Shown piece after piece: positions 15,859 through 24,278 of a DNA stretch of 33,839 bases (position 1 is its first letter; each line of letters starts with the position of its first letter). Location of the stretch: positions 1 to 33,839 of the forward strand of contig DDGC01000017.1 in NCBI GenBank assembly GCA_002337455.1, given 5' to 3'. The stretch is from Rhizobiales bacterium UBA1912 (GTDB taxonomy: Bacteria > Pseudomonadota > Alphaproteobacteria > Rhizobiales > Devosiaceae). Position numbers and translations under genes: made by a program. The notes under the pieces are model-generated. The model saw only the letters and a program-made list of their open reading frames with translations. It made no database searches and had not been told where the DNA came from.

Positions 15859-16479
15859 ATGGGAAAATCACAACACAACCCCGAGTTCGACGCCTATGCG
15901 GAAACTGCGGAGCCGTTTGCGCGCCCGGTCTTTGCGCACCTGAAAAAGCTCATTCGGGCAACCTGCCCTGACGTTACTGAGGACATAAAATGGGGTATCC
16001 CTCATTTTGAATATGGGGGCGATGTGCTGTGTATCTTTGCAGCATACAACAAGCACTGTTCGTTCACATTCTACAAAGACGCATTGATGGGCGATCCACG
16101 CCTAAAGGCCAACGCGGATCTTCCTGCTGCAAAGCGATTCATGGGCAAAATGACAGACGTGAGTGATCTGCCGTCTGATGCAGACCTCACTGCTTGGATC
16201 AAGGAGGCAATGTCGCTCAATGAGCGGGGCATCAAGCTCCCGACGCGGGAAAAGAAAACACCAAAAGTCGTGACGATTCCTGCGGCGTTTGCTGAGCGGC
16301 TAGAGGTCAGTCCAAAGGTCAAAGAAATTTTCGACGGTAAATCGGCAGCGTACCAGAAAGAGTACAACCTCTGGATCGGGGACGCCAAAACTGATGCTAC
16401 TCGCAACAAGCTCATTGATGAAGCGATGGAATGGATTGCCGAGGGCAAGGGCCGCTTCTGGAAGTACGCTAAAATCTAA
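15859..16479 (+). CDS. DUF1801 / YdeI-OmdA-like protein
   Basis: A 206-residue protein. The N-terminal part (about 10-120) fits the DUF1801 fold, with the typical helix and DIKWGIPHFEYGGDVLC motif. The C-terminal part (about 130-206, ending GKGRFWKYAKI) fits the YdeI/OmpD-associated module. YdeI-type proteins have been linked to outer-membrane stress and bacteriocin protection, but the biochemistry is unclear. The ATG has GAGAAGAAG a few bases upstream. It is the last gene before the tRNA and the right island end. Confidence 0.85.
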   Translation: MGKSQHNPEFDAYAETAEPFARPVFAHLKKLIRATCPDVTEDIKWGIPHFEYGGDVLCIFAAYNKHCSFTFYKDALMGDPRLKANADLPAAKRFMGKMTDVSDLPSDADLTAWIKEAMSLNERGIKLPTREKKTPKVVTIPAAFAERLEVSPKVKEIFDGKSAAYQKEYNLWIGDAKTDATRNKLIDEAMEWIAEGKGRFWKYAKI

Positions 16480-16673
16480 CACCCCGAGCGGGCGTTGGTG
16501 ACACAGCTTTGGCGAAACAAACCCGGTTTCATCACGCATTGTTGGCGGCCCGCCGAAGGCGTGGTTCCGGCGCAGCCGAAAGCCCGGCCCGAAGGTAATT
16601 CGGGTTGCGAAATCGGACGCCGTGACGCCCCGGTGACGATTGGTCGACGCGAAAGCAGATGTTCGGCCAAAAC

Positions 16674-16709
16674 AAAAGCCCGCTAACCGGTTGGTTTAGC
16701 GGGCTTTTT
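16674..16709. terminator. Bidirectional intrinsic terminator next to tRNA-fMet
   Basis: A 13-bp stem (AAAAGCCCGCTAA / TTAGCGGGCTTTT) with a 9-nt loop and T-rich tails in both directions. It sits directly after the tRNA 3' end on the minus strand and also ends plus-strand transcription from the island. Confidence 0.85.
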
Positions 16710-16710
16710 G

Positions 16711-16788
<78 letters not shown>

Positions 16789-16847
16789 CCAATGATGTCC
16801 GGATGTGTGCGGTGCGTCGGGCGAACCGCTTGGACGCCGCCTATATA

Positions 16848-16874
16848 GGGGTGCAAATTGCGTTTGCATACCCC
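16848..16874. repeat. Imperfect inverted repeat upstream of tRNA
   Basis: GGGGTGCAAA and TTTGCATACCCC pair with a 2-nt bulge around a 5-nt loop, 60-86 bp upstream of the tRNA 5' end. A CTATATAGG stretch beside it could be part of the tRNA promoter. The 346 bp between the tRNA and the aldo/keto reductase otherwise show no gene. Confidence 0.35.
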
Positions 16875-17134
16875 TCGTGATCGCTTATGCGACATTTTTT
16901 TGAACCCGGTCCGCCCACCGCGCCGCGTACGCTTGTGCGACGTTACCCCCGAGCCCATATGTCCGTGCAAACGCCTCCCGCGATGATCGGTGAAAAACTC
17001 GCCGAGGTCGCGGTTTCTTTGGCAAAATGAAGCAAACAAACGGCGCATTTGCACCCGGGCGCTGGCGGGGGTAAGAGTCTGCTTCGCGGTCTCACGTCCG
17101 GGGCGCCCGCCGACCGATCTTACAAGGAACCGTT

Positions 17135-18172
17135 ATGCAACAGCGCACGCTTGGCCGCACCGGCATTTCCGTGAGCCGAATCTGTCTCGGCACCATGACC
17201 TGGGGCGAACAGAACACCGAGGCCGAGGGCCACGCGCAGATCGATTACGCGCTCGATAACGGCGTAAACTTCATGGACACCGCCGAGCTCTATTCCACCC
17301 CCGGCCGCGCCGAAACCCAAGGGTCGACCGAAACCATCATCGGCAACTGGTTCGCCGCCAATGGCCGCCGCGAAGACTGGGTGCTCGCCTCGAAAATCAC
17401 CGGCCCGGGCAATGACTGGATCCGCGATGGGCGCCCCATGGACGCCAAAGAGATCGTCCTCGCCCTCGAAGCCAGCCTCAAGCGCCTCAAGACCGATTAC
17501 ATCGACCTCTACCAGCTCCACTGGCCCAACCGGAACCACTACAATTTCTCCAAATCCTGGACCTTCGATCCCTATGGCCAGGACCGCCGGGCCATAACGG
17601 ACAACATGGCCGAAGTGCTCGAAGCCCTCGATGCACAGGTCAAGGCCGGCAAGATCCGCGCCGTTGGCCTCTCCAACGAAACGAGCTGGGGCACGTCCGA
17701 GTATCTCAAGATCGCCGAAGCCCGCGGCCTGCCGCGCATGGCGACCATCCAGAACGAATACAATCTCCTGCGCCGCCATTTCGATCACGACCTCGCCGAG
17801 ATCTGCGCCTTCGAGGACATCGACCTGCTCGCCTATTCCCCGCTTGCGGCCGGGCTGCTCAGCGGCAAATACAATGACGGCAGGATGCCGGCTGGAACGC
17901 GCGGCGCGCTGGGTGCCATGTGGCGGCTCAACCCCCGATCCGAAACCGCGACCAAGGCCTATTTGACGCTAGCCGGACAGCACGGCCTCGATGTCTGCCA
18001 GATGGCGATTGCCTGGTGCCTCACCCGTCCGTTCATGGGCGCGGTGATCATCGGCGCCACCGCGCTCGACCAGCTCAAATCCGACATCGCCGCCGCCGAT
18101 CTCACCCTGTCGCCCGACGTCATGGCCGGCATCGAAGAGCTCCACCGCCTTTACCCGCGCACCGTCGGCTGA
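17135..18172 (+). CDS. Aldo/keto reductase (Tas-like)
   Basis: A 345-residue NADPH-dependent carbonyl reductase with a TIM-barrel fold. The tetrad is visible as Asp48 (NFMDTAELY), Tyr53, Lys87 and His129 (LHWPN). The C-terminal cofactor stretch reads AVIIGAT. The long loop region and the DTAELYSTP motif place it with Tas-type reductases. AAGGAA lies about 8 bases before the ATG. It stands alone, right of the tRNA, with codon use strongly C-ending like the genes that follow. A palindromic repeat element begins five bases after its stop. Confidence 0.93.
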   Translation: MQQRTLGRTGISVSRICLGTMTWGEQNTEAEGHAQIDYALDNGVNFMDTAELYSTPGRAETQGSTETIIGNWFAANGRREDWVLASKITGPGNDWIRDGRPMDAKEIVLALEASLKRLKTDYIDLYQLHWPNRNHYNFSKSWTFDPYGQDRRAITDNMAEVLEALDAQVKAGKIRAVGLSNETSWGTSEYLKIAEARGLPRMATIQNEYNLLRRHFDHDLAEICAFEDIDLLAYSPLAAGLLSGKYNDGRMPAGTRGALGAMWRLNPRSETATKAYLTLAGQHGLDVCQMAIAWCLTRPFMGAVIIGATALDQLKSDIAAADLTLSPDVMAGIEELHRLYPRTVG

Positions 18173-18176
18173 CGGA

Positions 18177-18221
18177 GCGTTTCCAGCAAAAGTGGATACC
18201 ACTTTTGCGGTTCGGAAACGC
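18177..18221. repeat. Nested palindromic intergenic repeat, copy 1
   Basis: Outer arms are GCGTTTCC / GGAAACGC. Inner arms are GCAAAAGTGG / CCACTTTTGC with an ATA loop. An unpaired A on one side and GGTTC on the other separate the stems. The same layout recurs at 25427-25467 with different paired bases. Repeats of this kind are common in Hyphomicrobiales intergenic DNA. Confidence 0.75.
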
Positions 18222-18281
18222 GCCAATACAAATGCTCGCGGGCGGCGAGGAGCAATCTTGCCGCTCCGCCCTTCCCATGCT

Positions 18282-18926
18282 ATGACCAAACGACGAAATA
18301 CGTCACAGCGGCCCGGCATGCCTCGTCATTTCACCCCCGCCGATAAAGAGCTGATCCGAACCCAGCTTCTCGCTGCCGGCCTTGCCCATTTCTCCCAGTT
18401 TGGTCTGCGCGGCATGCGCGTCGACGACGTGTGCCGCGATGTCGGGGTGGCCAAGGGCACCTTCTACAAATTCTTCGAGCACAAGGAAGCGCTGTTTCTG
18501 GCCATCGCCGACCAGCGCGACCAGATGCACAAGGCCGACATCCTCGCCTTCTTTGCCCAATGCGATGGCCCGCTCGCCGACCGGGCCGGGCGGTTCTTCG
18601 ATCGGCTCGTCGAAAAGCTCATGTCCGATCCCCTGGTCGCCGTCGTGGCCGTGCCCGACGATTTCGCAGCCCTCCTGCGCAAGACTCCCCCTGAGCGCCT
18701 GGCCCACGAGGAGGAAAAGGACCTCCGCTTCATCGAGGATTTCTGCGCCGGCCTCAAGGCCGAAGGCCTGATCGGACCAGTCGAGCCGCACGACATCGCC
18801 GCCATCCTCACCCTTCTGGTCAGTCTGGTGCTGCAGAAATCCCTGTTCAGCCCCGGCCAGTTTTCGGCAAGCTGCGCGCTGCTGCGCGAAGTCTTCGTGC
18901 AAAAACTCATGGCCGCCGCGCCATGA
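18282..18926 (+). CDS. TetR-family transcriptional regulator
   Basis: A 214-residue repressor-type protein with an N-terminal TetR helix-turn-helix (about 15-65: LAHFSQFGLRGMRVDDVCRD, then GVAKGTFYKFFEHKEALF) and a helical ligand-binding domain. I chose the ATG at 18282; a second ATG at 18318 sits just before the domain, and neither has a visible ribosome site. The stop overlaps the start of the ABC ATPase by 4 bp (ATGA). It is thus co-translated with the exporter it probably controls. Its ligand is unknown. Confidence 0.88.
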   Translation: MTKRRNTSQRPGMPRHFTPADKELIRTQLLAAGLAHFSQFGLRGMRVDDVCRDVGVAKGTFYKFFEHKEALFLAIADQRDQMHKADILAFFAQCDGPLADRAGRFFDRLVEKLMSDPLVAVVAVPDDFAALLRKTPPERLAHEEEKDLRFIEDFCAGLKAEGLIGPVEPHDIAAILTLLVSLVLQKSLFSPGQFSASCALLREVFVQKLMAAAP

Positions 18927-19774
18927 TTTCGGTCTCGGGGCTCACCTTCACCTATAAAGGCGCCCCGGCCCCAGCCCTTGACGGCGTCTCGTTCACCGTC
19001 CCCGAGGCGTCGGTCTATGGCCTGCTTGGCCCCTCGGGCGCCGGCAAGTCGACAACCCAGAAAATCCTCATGGGCCTGCTGGCCGGGTATGGCGGCACGG
19101 CGCAGGTGTTCGGCGAAGCGCCGGCCCGGTCGGGGCGCGGCTTTTACGAACGCATCGGGGTGAGTTTTGAATTGCCCGCGCTCTACGGCCGGCTCACCGC
19201 GCGCGAAAATCTTGCCCTTTTCGCCGCGCTCTATGCCGATGCCCCGCTCGCGCCCGATGCGGTGCTCGATATGGTCGATCTGCGCGACGCCGCCGATCAA
19301 CGGGTCGAAACCTTCTCCAAGGGCATGAAGATGCGGCTCAATCTCGCCCGCTCCCTGCTCAATGATCCCTCATTGCTGTTTCTGGACGAACCGACCACCG
19401 GGCAGGACCCGGCCCGCGCCCGCACAACCCGCCGTCTGATCTCGGACCTTCGCGCCCGCGGCAAGACGGTGTTCCTCACCACTCACAACATGAGCGAAGC
19501 CGCCGAAATCTGCGACACCGTCGGCTTTCTGGTCGATGGCAAGATAGCGCTCGAGGGCAGCCCCGCCGAACTCATGGTGCGCTTCGGCAAGCCCGAACTG
19601 GTGGCCACCGCCCGCTCGAACGGCGCGCTCACAACCGAGATTTTCGCCATGGAGGGGCTGGCAACCAACCAGGCATTCCAGGACCTGCTGCAAACCGGCG
19701 ACATCGTTTCGCTCCACACGCGCGAGGCCAGCCTCGACGATATTTTCGTCTCGGTGGCGGGCGGCGGTCAATGA
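18923..19774 (+). CDS. ABC-2 exporter ATPase
   Basis: A 283-residue cytoplasmic ATPase. Walker A is GPSGAGKST (36-44), Walker B is LLFLDEP (151-157) and the switch His is at 188. The signature reads FSKGMKMR rather than LSGGQ, and the Q-loop position appears to hold Glu83 (SFELPALY), both known variants among ABC-2 multidrug exporters. A C-terminal extension (about 215-283) ends SLDDIFVSVAGG, typical of this exporter class. It overlaps both neighbours by 4 bp. With two permeases it would form an efflux pump for a drug or lipid-like compound; fluoroquinolone-export-type systems look similar, but the substrate is not proven. Confidence 0.92.
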   Translation: MISVSGLTFTYKGAPAPALDGVSFTVPEASVYGLLGPSGAGKSTTQKILMGLLAGYGGTAQVFGEAPARSGRGFYERIGVSFELPALYGRLTARENLALFAALYADAPLAPDAVLDMVDLRDAADQRVETFSKGMKMRLNLARSLLNDPSLLFLDEPTTGQDPARARTTRRLISDLRARGKTVFLTTHNMSEAAEICDTVGFLVDGKIALEGSPAELMVRFGKPELVATARSNGALTTEIFAMEGLATNQAFQDLLQTGDIVSLHTREASLDDIFVSVAGGGQ

Positions 19775-20466
19775 GCGCGCTCCCCACGCTTCTCCTTCAC
19801 GATCTGCGGCTGCAATACCGCTACGGCATTCACGCGGCCTATGGCACGGTCATCGTGCTCTATGGCGCCTTCCTCGTTTTCGCCGGCCCATACGTCCCCG
19901 ATTGGGCGGTCGGACTGCTGATCTTTTCCGACCCTTCGGCATTGGGATTTTTCTTTCTCGGCGGGCTCGTGCTGCTGGAAAAAGGCGAGGGGGTTCGCGC
20001 CGCGCTGGCCATCTCCCCGGTTTCGGCCCGCGCCTATCTGGCGGCCAAGACGCTCACCCTCACGGCCTTGGCCCTGGCCGCGGTCGTTGTGTTGGGGCTG
20101 GCCAAATCCGGCCCGGTAAACTGGCCGCTGCTCCTGGCCGGCGTCGCGCTCACCTCAGTGTTTTATATCGGCATCGGGGTGCCCATCGCGCTGCGCTTCA
20201 AAACCGTCAACGGCTATCTGCTTGGCTCGGCCCTGTTCCTCGCCCCGGTGATTATCCCCGCTGGATTGGCGCTCCTCGACCCTCTCCCCATGGCGCTGCT
20301 GGCCTACCCGCCGGTGATACAGTTCCGGCTCACGCTGGTGGCGCTGGGCTATGGCACAGCCGGTACCCTTGAACTCGTTCTCATGCTGGCCTGCGCTTCC
20401 ATTGCTGCTGCCGCCGCGCTCTTGTTCGCCCATCACGCTCTTCAATCCGAACTGGGCAGAAAATGA
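19771..20466 (+). CDS. ABC-2 exporter permease subunit 1
   Basis: A 231-residue membrane protein with about six hydrophobic helices after a short basic N-terminus, fitting ABC-2-type exporter permeases of the fluoroquinolone-export kind. A cytoplasmic loop (LLEKGEGVRAALAISPVSARAYLAAK) contains the usual coupling-helix region. The start overlaps the ATPase stop by 4 bp (ATGA), and the stop overlaps the next permease in the same way. The two permeases share a plan but little sequence. Confidence 0.85.
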   Translation: MSALPTLLLHDLRLQYRYGIHAAYGTVIVLYGAFLVFAGPYVPDWAVGLLIFSDPSALGFFFLGGLVLLEKGEGVRAALAISPVSARAYLAAKTLTLTALALAAVVVLGLAKSGPVNWPLLLAGVALTSVFYIGIGVPIALRFKTVNGYLLGSALFLAPVIIPAGLALLDPLPMALLAYPPVIQFRLTLVALGYGTAGTLELVLMLACASIAAAAALLFAHHALQSELGRK

Positions 20467-21188
20467 GCGTTCTCTCTCCAAAAACCATGGCAACGCTGCT
20501 GCATGCCGATGCGCTCAATGTGTCGCGTGACCCCATGCTGATGCTCGGTGTCGTCATGAGCCTGCTGCCCGTCCCGCTCCTCATAGCCTTCGGCCCGCTC
20601 GCCGACGCCGCGGCCCTCGATGCGTTCGGGTTCTCGGGCATGGCCCGCATGCTTGGCGCCATGGCGGTACTCATGGCCGGCTCCATGTTGGGCTGGGTCA
20701 CCGGCTTCCTGCTACTCGAAGACCGGGACGATGCGGTTCTGATGGCACTCGAAACCACCCCGGTCGGACGCACCGGTTTTCTGTCCTACCGGCTGACCGT
20801 AACCGCCCTGCTCACCTTTATCATTTCAACCGGCATCGGTCTGGTTGTGCTGCCCACGCTCCCTTGGGTCACAACGGCCCTCATGGCCGCCATCGCCGCC
20901 GGCCATGCTGTCTTGACGGCCCTGTTCCTTCTCGCCTTTGCCGGCAACAAGGTGGAAGGGCTGGCCCTCACCAAGCTCATCAATATCGCCCTGCTCGCCC
21001 CCCTCGCCGTCCTGATTGCCCCACCATGGCGCTACCTCGCCGGCATGGTGCCGGCCTTCTGGATCGGAGAAATGACCCAGGTTGCCCCCGCCCCGCTCTC
21101 GCCTCTCCTCGCTGCCGCCATTGCCCTCGCCACCACCGCCCTTTTTGTCGTGTTCCTGCTCCAGCGTTTGGGCCACCGCAACGATTGA
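20463..21188 (+). CDS. ABC-2 exporter permease subunit 2
   Basis: A 241-residue membrane protein with about six helices. The loop LLLEDRDDAVLMALETTPVGRTGFLSYR matches the coupling-loop position of subunit 1 (LLEKGEGVRAAL...), so the two are distant paralogues likely forming a heterodimer. It is the last gene of the TetR-ATPase-permease-permease unit. Two GC-rich hairpin repeats follow within 150 bp. Confidence 0.85.
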   Translation: MSVLSPKTMATLLHADALNVSRDPMLMLGVVMSLLPVPLLIAFGPLADAAALDAFGFSGMARMLGAMAVLMAGSMLGWVTGFLLLEDRDDAVLMALETTPVGRTGFLSYRLTVTALLTFIISTGIGLVVLPTLPWVTTALMAAIAAGHAVLTALFLLAFAGNKVEGLALTKLINIALLAPLAVLIAPPWRYLAGMVPAFWIGEMTQVAPAPLSPLLAAAIALATTALFVVFLLQRLGHRND

Positions 21189-21211
21189 TGCGCCTGCGCT
21201 CCCCTTCGCTG

Positions 21212-21233
21212 CCCCGGCGAAAGCCGGGGTCCA
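21212..21233. repeat. CCCCGGC hairpin repeat, copy 1
   Basis: CCCCGGC-GAAA-GCCGGGG followed by TCCAG. The GAAA loop makes it a very stable hairpin. A second copy lies 104 bp on. Short repeats of this form are widespread in alphaproteobacterial intergenic DNA. Confidence 0.7.
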
Positions 21234-21315
21234 GCAGCGCAAGCCGAGGAAGAAAGAGGGAGAAGACGGCCCCTGGAATTCGGCGCAGAGCGTCCAACCC
21301 CACCCACCGGCGTCA

Positions 21316-21340
21316 CCCCGGCCCCCGAGCCGGGGTCCAG
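21316..21340. repeat. CCCCGGC hairpin repeat, copy 2
   Basis: CCCCGGC-CCCCGA-GCCGGGG followed by TCCAG. It has the same stem and 3' flank as copy 1 but a 6-nt loop. The 317-bp gap between the permease and the DUF599 gene holds only these repeats. Confidence 0.7.
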
Positions 21341-21505
21341 TACACTCAGCGCCACAAACATGTCCCCAGACTTTTCCCGCGCCCCCCAGGGCCACCCCAA
21401 AGTTAACTCCAGTGGATCAAGGCTTGAGTCAGGTTGCGATGATTTGCTGTCGCCACGGCGCGGCACAAACGCTATCGTTCAGCCAAAAGGCATGGGAGTG
21501 ATGAT

Positions 21506-22183
21506 TTGGAGCAGATAAACGGCTTTGCGCTTTTTGCGTCCATGCTTCCGCTCCTGGCGCTCTATTTTTACGGCTTTGCCTCATCCATGTTGGATCGCAG
21601 CCGGCCCTCCCTGTCGGCACTGATGAACGAACAGCGCTTCAACTGGGTCACCCAGGCCTCGCGCCGCGACACCCCGCTCGATGCCATCCTGTCGGGCAAT
21701 ATCATGAGTTCGGTCTCGTTTTTCGCCTCGACCACCGCGCTGTTGATCCTGGCGCTGTTTACCGTCATCGGCCAGTTGCACGAATTTTTGCCCGCGCTCT
21801 CGACCATCAGTTTCGGGCCGGCTTACACAGAATTCGATCTGCAGATGCACAATGTGGTCTTGCTGTTCCTGTTCGTTTACGCGTTTCTCGCCTTCACCCT
21901 CTCACTGCGCCAGTTCAACCATTTCTGCATCCTGATCGGCGCGTTCGATCACACCAAGCCCGCTCCGGCCGAAGAAATCAGGACGATCGCCCGCATCAAC
22001 GCTATGGCGGCCCAGCGCTTCAATTCCGGCATCCGGTCTTATTATTTCGCCATTCCCATGGTGGCGTGGTTCGTTTCCAGTTGGCTCGCCATCATTGTCA
22101 CTGTCGGCACGGTCGGCCTCCTGCTCCACCGCGAATATTTTTCCAACGCCCGCTGGCTCGTCGCCCGCATCACGCCGCACTAG
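21506..22183 (+). CDS. DUF599 membrane protein
   Basis: A 225-residue membrane protein with about four helices, including one at the N-terminus and a pair at the C-terminus. The central motifs FNWVTQASRRDTPLDAILSGNIMSSVSFFAST and FSLRQFNHFCILIGAF-like (seen as LSLRQFNHFCILIGAF) are characteristic of DUF599. Function is unknown. The start is TTG at 21506 with GGGAG about 7 bases upstream; the nearby ATG at 21501 opens a five-codon frame that overlaps it, so TTG is the only sensible start. Confidence 0.85.
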   Translation: MEQINGFALFASMLPLLALYFYGFASSMLDRSRPSLSALMNEQRFNWVTQASRRDTPLDAILSGNIMSSVSFFASTTALLILALFTVIGQLHEFLPALSTISFGPAYTEFDLQMHNVVLLFLFVYAFLAFTLSLRQFNHFCILIGAFDHTKPAPAEEIRTIARINAMAAQRFNSGIRSYYFAIPMVAWFVSSWLAIIVTVGTVGLLLHREYFSNARWLVARITPH

Positions 22184-22232
22184 AACGCCTTTCAGGTTCA
22201 GAACCGAAAAGCGAGAATTGAAAGGACCATCA

Positions 22233-22739
22233 ATGAGAGCGCTGGCCATTGCCGCATCCCTGCTGATCGCCCTGCCCGCCGCCGCGCAGGATACGATGAC
22301 CTTTACCACCGCCGATGCCGAGCTGATGACGGCCTGCATTGCAGACCTGTCGGACCCCAAGCTCGCCGCTGAAAACCCCCAGCAGGTGCGCAGCCAGACC
22401 GATTGTGCGGGCGCCGCCTCCAACACGTGCATGGACACCGAGGAGGGCGGCTATACTACGGTCGGCATGGTCGAGTGCACGGCGCGGGAAACCGACTGGT
22501 GGGACAGCCAGCTCAACGCCAACTATACGTCCCTTCGGGAAAACCTCGACGCCGATCTGTTCACGACGCTGCAACAGGCCCAGCGGTCCTGGCTTACATA
22601 TCGCGAGCACACCTGCGGCTTCGAGTATGACAAGTGGGGCAATGGCTCCATGCGCTCCATTGCCCATGCAAGTTGCATGCTCCATGAAACCGCCAGCCGC
22701 GCCGAAACGCTTTGGCGTTATCTCCACCCTGAGGGATAA
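22233..22739 (+). CDS. Secreted LprI-like (DUF1311) protein
   Basis: A 168-residue exported protein with a signal peptide (hydrophobic 5-17, cut near AAAQ). The mature part carries the LprI/DUF1311 pattern: paired cysteines (several CMDTEEGG, MVECTARETDWWD, HTCGFEYDKW, ASCMLHETASRAETL) and the W-D-x-x-L-N motif. The family includes lysozyme inhibitors, so a role in envelope protection is possible but not shown. The frame is open upstream into the DUF599 gene; the ATG at 22233 has AAAGGA six bases before it. Confidence 0.87.
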   Translation: MRALAIAASLLIALPAAAQDTMTFTTADAELMTACIADLSDPKLAAENPQQVRSQTDCAGAASNTCMDTEEGGYTTVGMVECTARETDWWDSQLNANYTSLRENLDADLFTTLQQAQRSWLTYREHTCGFEYDKWGNGSMRSIAHASCMLHETASRAETLWRYLHPEG

Positions 22740-22774
22740 GAGACCCAATTTGGGTGTTTGAACAGGAAACAGCT

Positions 22775-22996
22775 ATGAACAATGACGCCGACCACCCCTG
22801 GTTCCGCCCCCTGTGGCGCCGCGTGCTCATGGTCGTCATCCCGGCGGCAATCGCCGCGGTCGACATCTATCACGGCAATTTCGGCTGGGCGCTGATCTTT
22901 GGCGGCCTTGGTGCCTATGCCGTCTATATCTTCTTTATCGCCTGGAACAAGGACAGGCCCGAAACGCCGAAGGCACCCGACGACACGCAGGAGTGA
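22775..22996 (+). CDS. Small membrane protein, 73 residues
   Basis: A short protein with two hydrophobic helices (about 17-34 and 41-59), a basic loop (WRR), and a polar Pro-rich C-terminal tail. No family recognised. AGGAA lies 7 bases before the ATG at 22775; a GTG at 22754 is a weaker alternative. It follows the LprI-like gene by 35 bp and may share its transcript. Confidence 0.7.
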   Translation: MNNDADHPWFRPLWRRVLMVVIPAAIAAVDIYHGNFGWALIFGGLGAYAVYIFFIAWNKDRPETPKAPDDTQE

Positions 22997-23030
22997 ACGC
23001 GATTTTGCACACCTGCGACCAAAGCTGACG

Positions 23031-23058
23031 TTGACAATCACCTTTAAGACCGTATGTA
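23031..23058 (+). promoter_or_regulatory. Candidate promoter of the bfd-bfr pair
   Basis: A consensus TTGACA (23031-23036) is followed at 16 bp by TATGTA (23053-23058), 44 bp before the bfd start. I looked for Irr (ICE) or RirA-like iron boxes around it and saw no convincing one. Confidence 0.45.
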
Positions 23059-23101
23059 TGGGACACGAAACCCTAGGTGCATCCATTCGTTCGCGTTCGC
23101 C

Positions 23102-23416
23102 ATGCTTGTCTGCCAGTGCAATCTGATATCGACAACCGACATTGAGGACATCGTCGTCGACATTCTCGACGAAGATCCTTGGCAGCTCGTCGTGCCCGCT
23201 CACATCTATCGCGAGCTGGGCAAGCGCGGACAATGTTGTGGCTGCGTGCCGAACATTGTGGACATTATCGGGAAGGTCACCGAAACTTATCACCTCAAAC
23301 TGGCCGGGAACGCCTCCAATCTGGTAGACGTTAGGTCCAGAATGAAAACCCTGCGCAAGTCAACGCGCCAAGGAGGTGACAGTGAAAGGCGACGCAAAGA
23401 TCATCGAGCGGCTTAA
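23102..23416 (+). CDS. bfd: Bfd-like [2Fe-2S] ferredoxin
   Basis: The first 60 residues match bacterioferritin-associated ferredoxin. Cys4 and Cys6 (VCQCNLIS) and Cys45/Cys48 (GQCCGC) provide the four cluster ligands, followed by the helix region. Bfd donates electrons to release iron from bacterioferritin, encoded next. The usual length is about 64 residues; here the frame runs to 104 and its basic, low-complexity tail overlaps the bfr start by 35 bp. No strong ribosome site is seen. The ATG at 23102 was chosen because it gives the canonical N-terminus. Confidence 0.85.
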   Translation: MLVCQCNLISTTDIEDIVVDILDEDPWQLVVPAHIYRELGKRGQCCGCVPNIVDIIGKVTETYHLKLAGNASNLVDVRSRMKTLRKSTRQGGDSERRRKDHRAA

Positions 23417-23867
23417 CGAAGCGCTCTTTCTCGAACTGGGAGCCATCAACCAGTATTGGGTTCACTACCGCCTGCTCGACGATTGGGGCTTCAAGCGCCT
23501 CGCCGAAAAGGAACGGGCCGAATCCATTGAGGAGATGCACCACGCCGACAAGCTCATCGACCGCATCATCTTCCTTGAGGGCCATCCCAACCTGCAGCGC
23601 GTAGCGCCGCTGCGCATCGGCCAGAACATCAAGGAAGTGCTCGAAGCCGATCTGGCCGGCGAACTCGATGCCATCGCGTCCTATCGCGAGAGCCGCAAGC
23701 TCTGCAACGACCTCGGCGACTACGTCACCCAGCGCCTCTTCGAAGAGCTGCTGGCAGATGAAGAGGGCCACACCGACTTCCTCGAAACCGAGCTCGACCT
23801 GTTCGCTTCGATCGGTGAGGAAAAATACGGACAGCTCAACGCCAAGCCGGCCAACGAAGCCGACTAA
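23382..23867 (+). CDS. bfr: Bacterioferritin
   Basis: A 161-residue iron-storage subunit that forms a 24-mer cage and oxidises Fe(II). With the GTG start at 23382, the ferroxidase ligands fall exactly on the classical numbering: Glu18, Glu51, His54, Glu94, Glu127 and His130, with haem ligand Met52. AGGAGG lies five bases upstream of that GTG. This agreement settles the start over the earlier GTG at 23376. It pairs with the ferredoxin gene in front. A strong terminator follows. Confidence 0.97.
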   Translation: MKGDAKIIERLNEALFLELGAINQYWVHYRLLDDWGFKRLAEKERAESIEEMHHADKLIDRIIFLEGHPNLQRVAPLRIGQNIKEVLEADLAGELDAIASYRESRKLCNDLGDYVTQRLFEELLADEEGHTDFLETELDLFASIGEEKYGQLNAKPANEAD

Positions 23868-23891
23868 ACTGGGCGCCGGCGTACGATTTTC

Positions 23892-23926
23892 AGCCCCCGC
23901 GACCACATGCGTCGCGGGGGCTTTTT
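23892..23926 (+). terminator. Intrinsic terminator after bfr
   Basis: A 12-bp stem (AGCCCCCGCGAC / GTCGCGGGGGCT) with a 7-nt loop and a T-run starts 25 bp after the bfr stop. Confidence 0.9.
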
Positions 23927-23930
23927 CATG

Positions 23931-24278
23931 CCTGTCATCAAGGTGTCAATATTGTGCAATTGTTTGGGTCCCGAACGCTCAAGTCCATAGCTTTTGCCGC
24001 CATTGTTGACCCCATGATGCGGACCAGCCAAAATTATGGTGCCCGAAACGCCCATTGCTCATAATTTCGCTTTGCAGGGATCGCGCTTGCCTGTAATGCG
24101 GAAATCGACCTTTTTATGCCTAGCGGTCGGGCCAGGGCGCGGAGCTTGCTCCTCGTCTCCGATTGGTGAAGCGGCGAAGGGAGTGCCGTGTGGTTGACGC
24201 CGCCAAGAGGTAACTCCGGAGCAGTCGCACGACATCGTCACCATCTCTTTTTCTTAATCGAAAGGGACCTCCGTCACT
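23931..24278 (+). other. Gene-free leader upstream of potF
   Basis: About 350 bp with no convincing coding frame. It must hold the potF promoter. AT-richer patches occur near 23950 (CAATATTGTGCAATTG) and 24060, but I cannot fix a -10/-35 pair. A weak AAAGGGA purine stretch precedes potF. Confidence 0.4.

Noticed and set aside
12393..16479. Search for a luxI-type AHL synthase near the XRE-LuxR gene
   Set aside because: No protein in the window shows the LuxI core motifs, so the receptor is treated as a solo.
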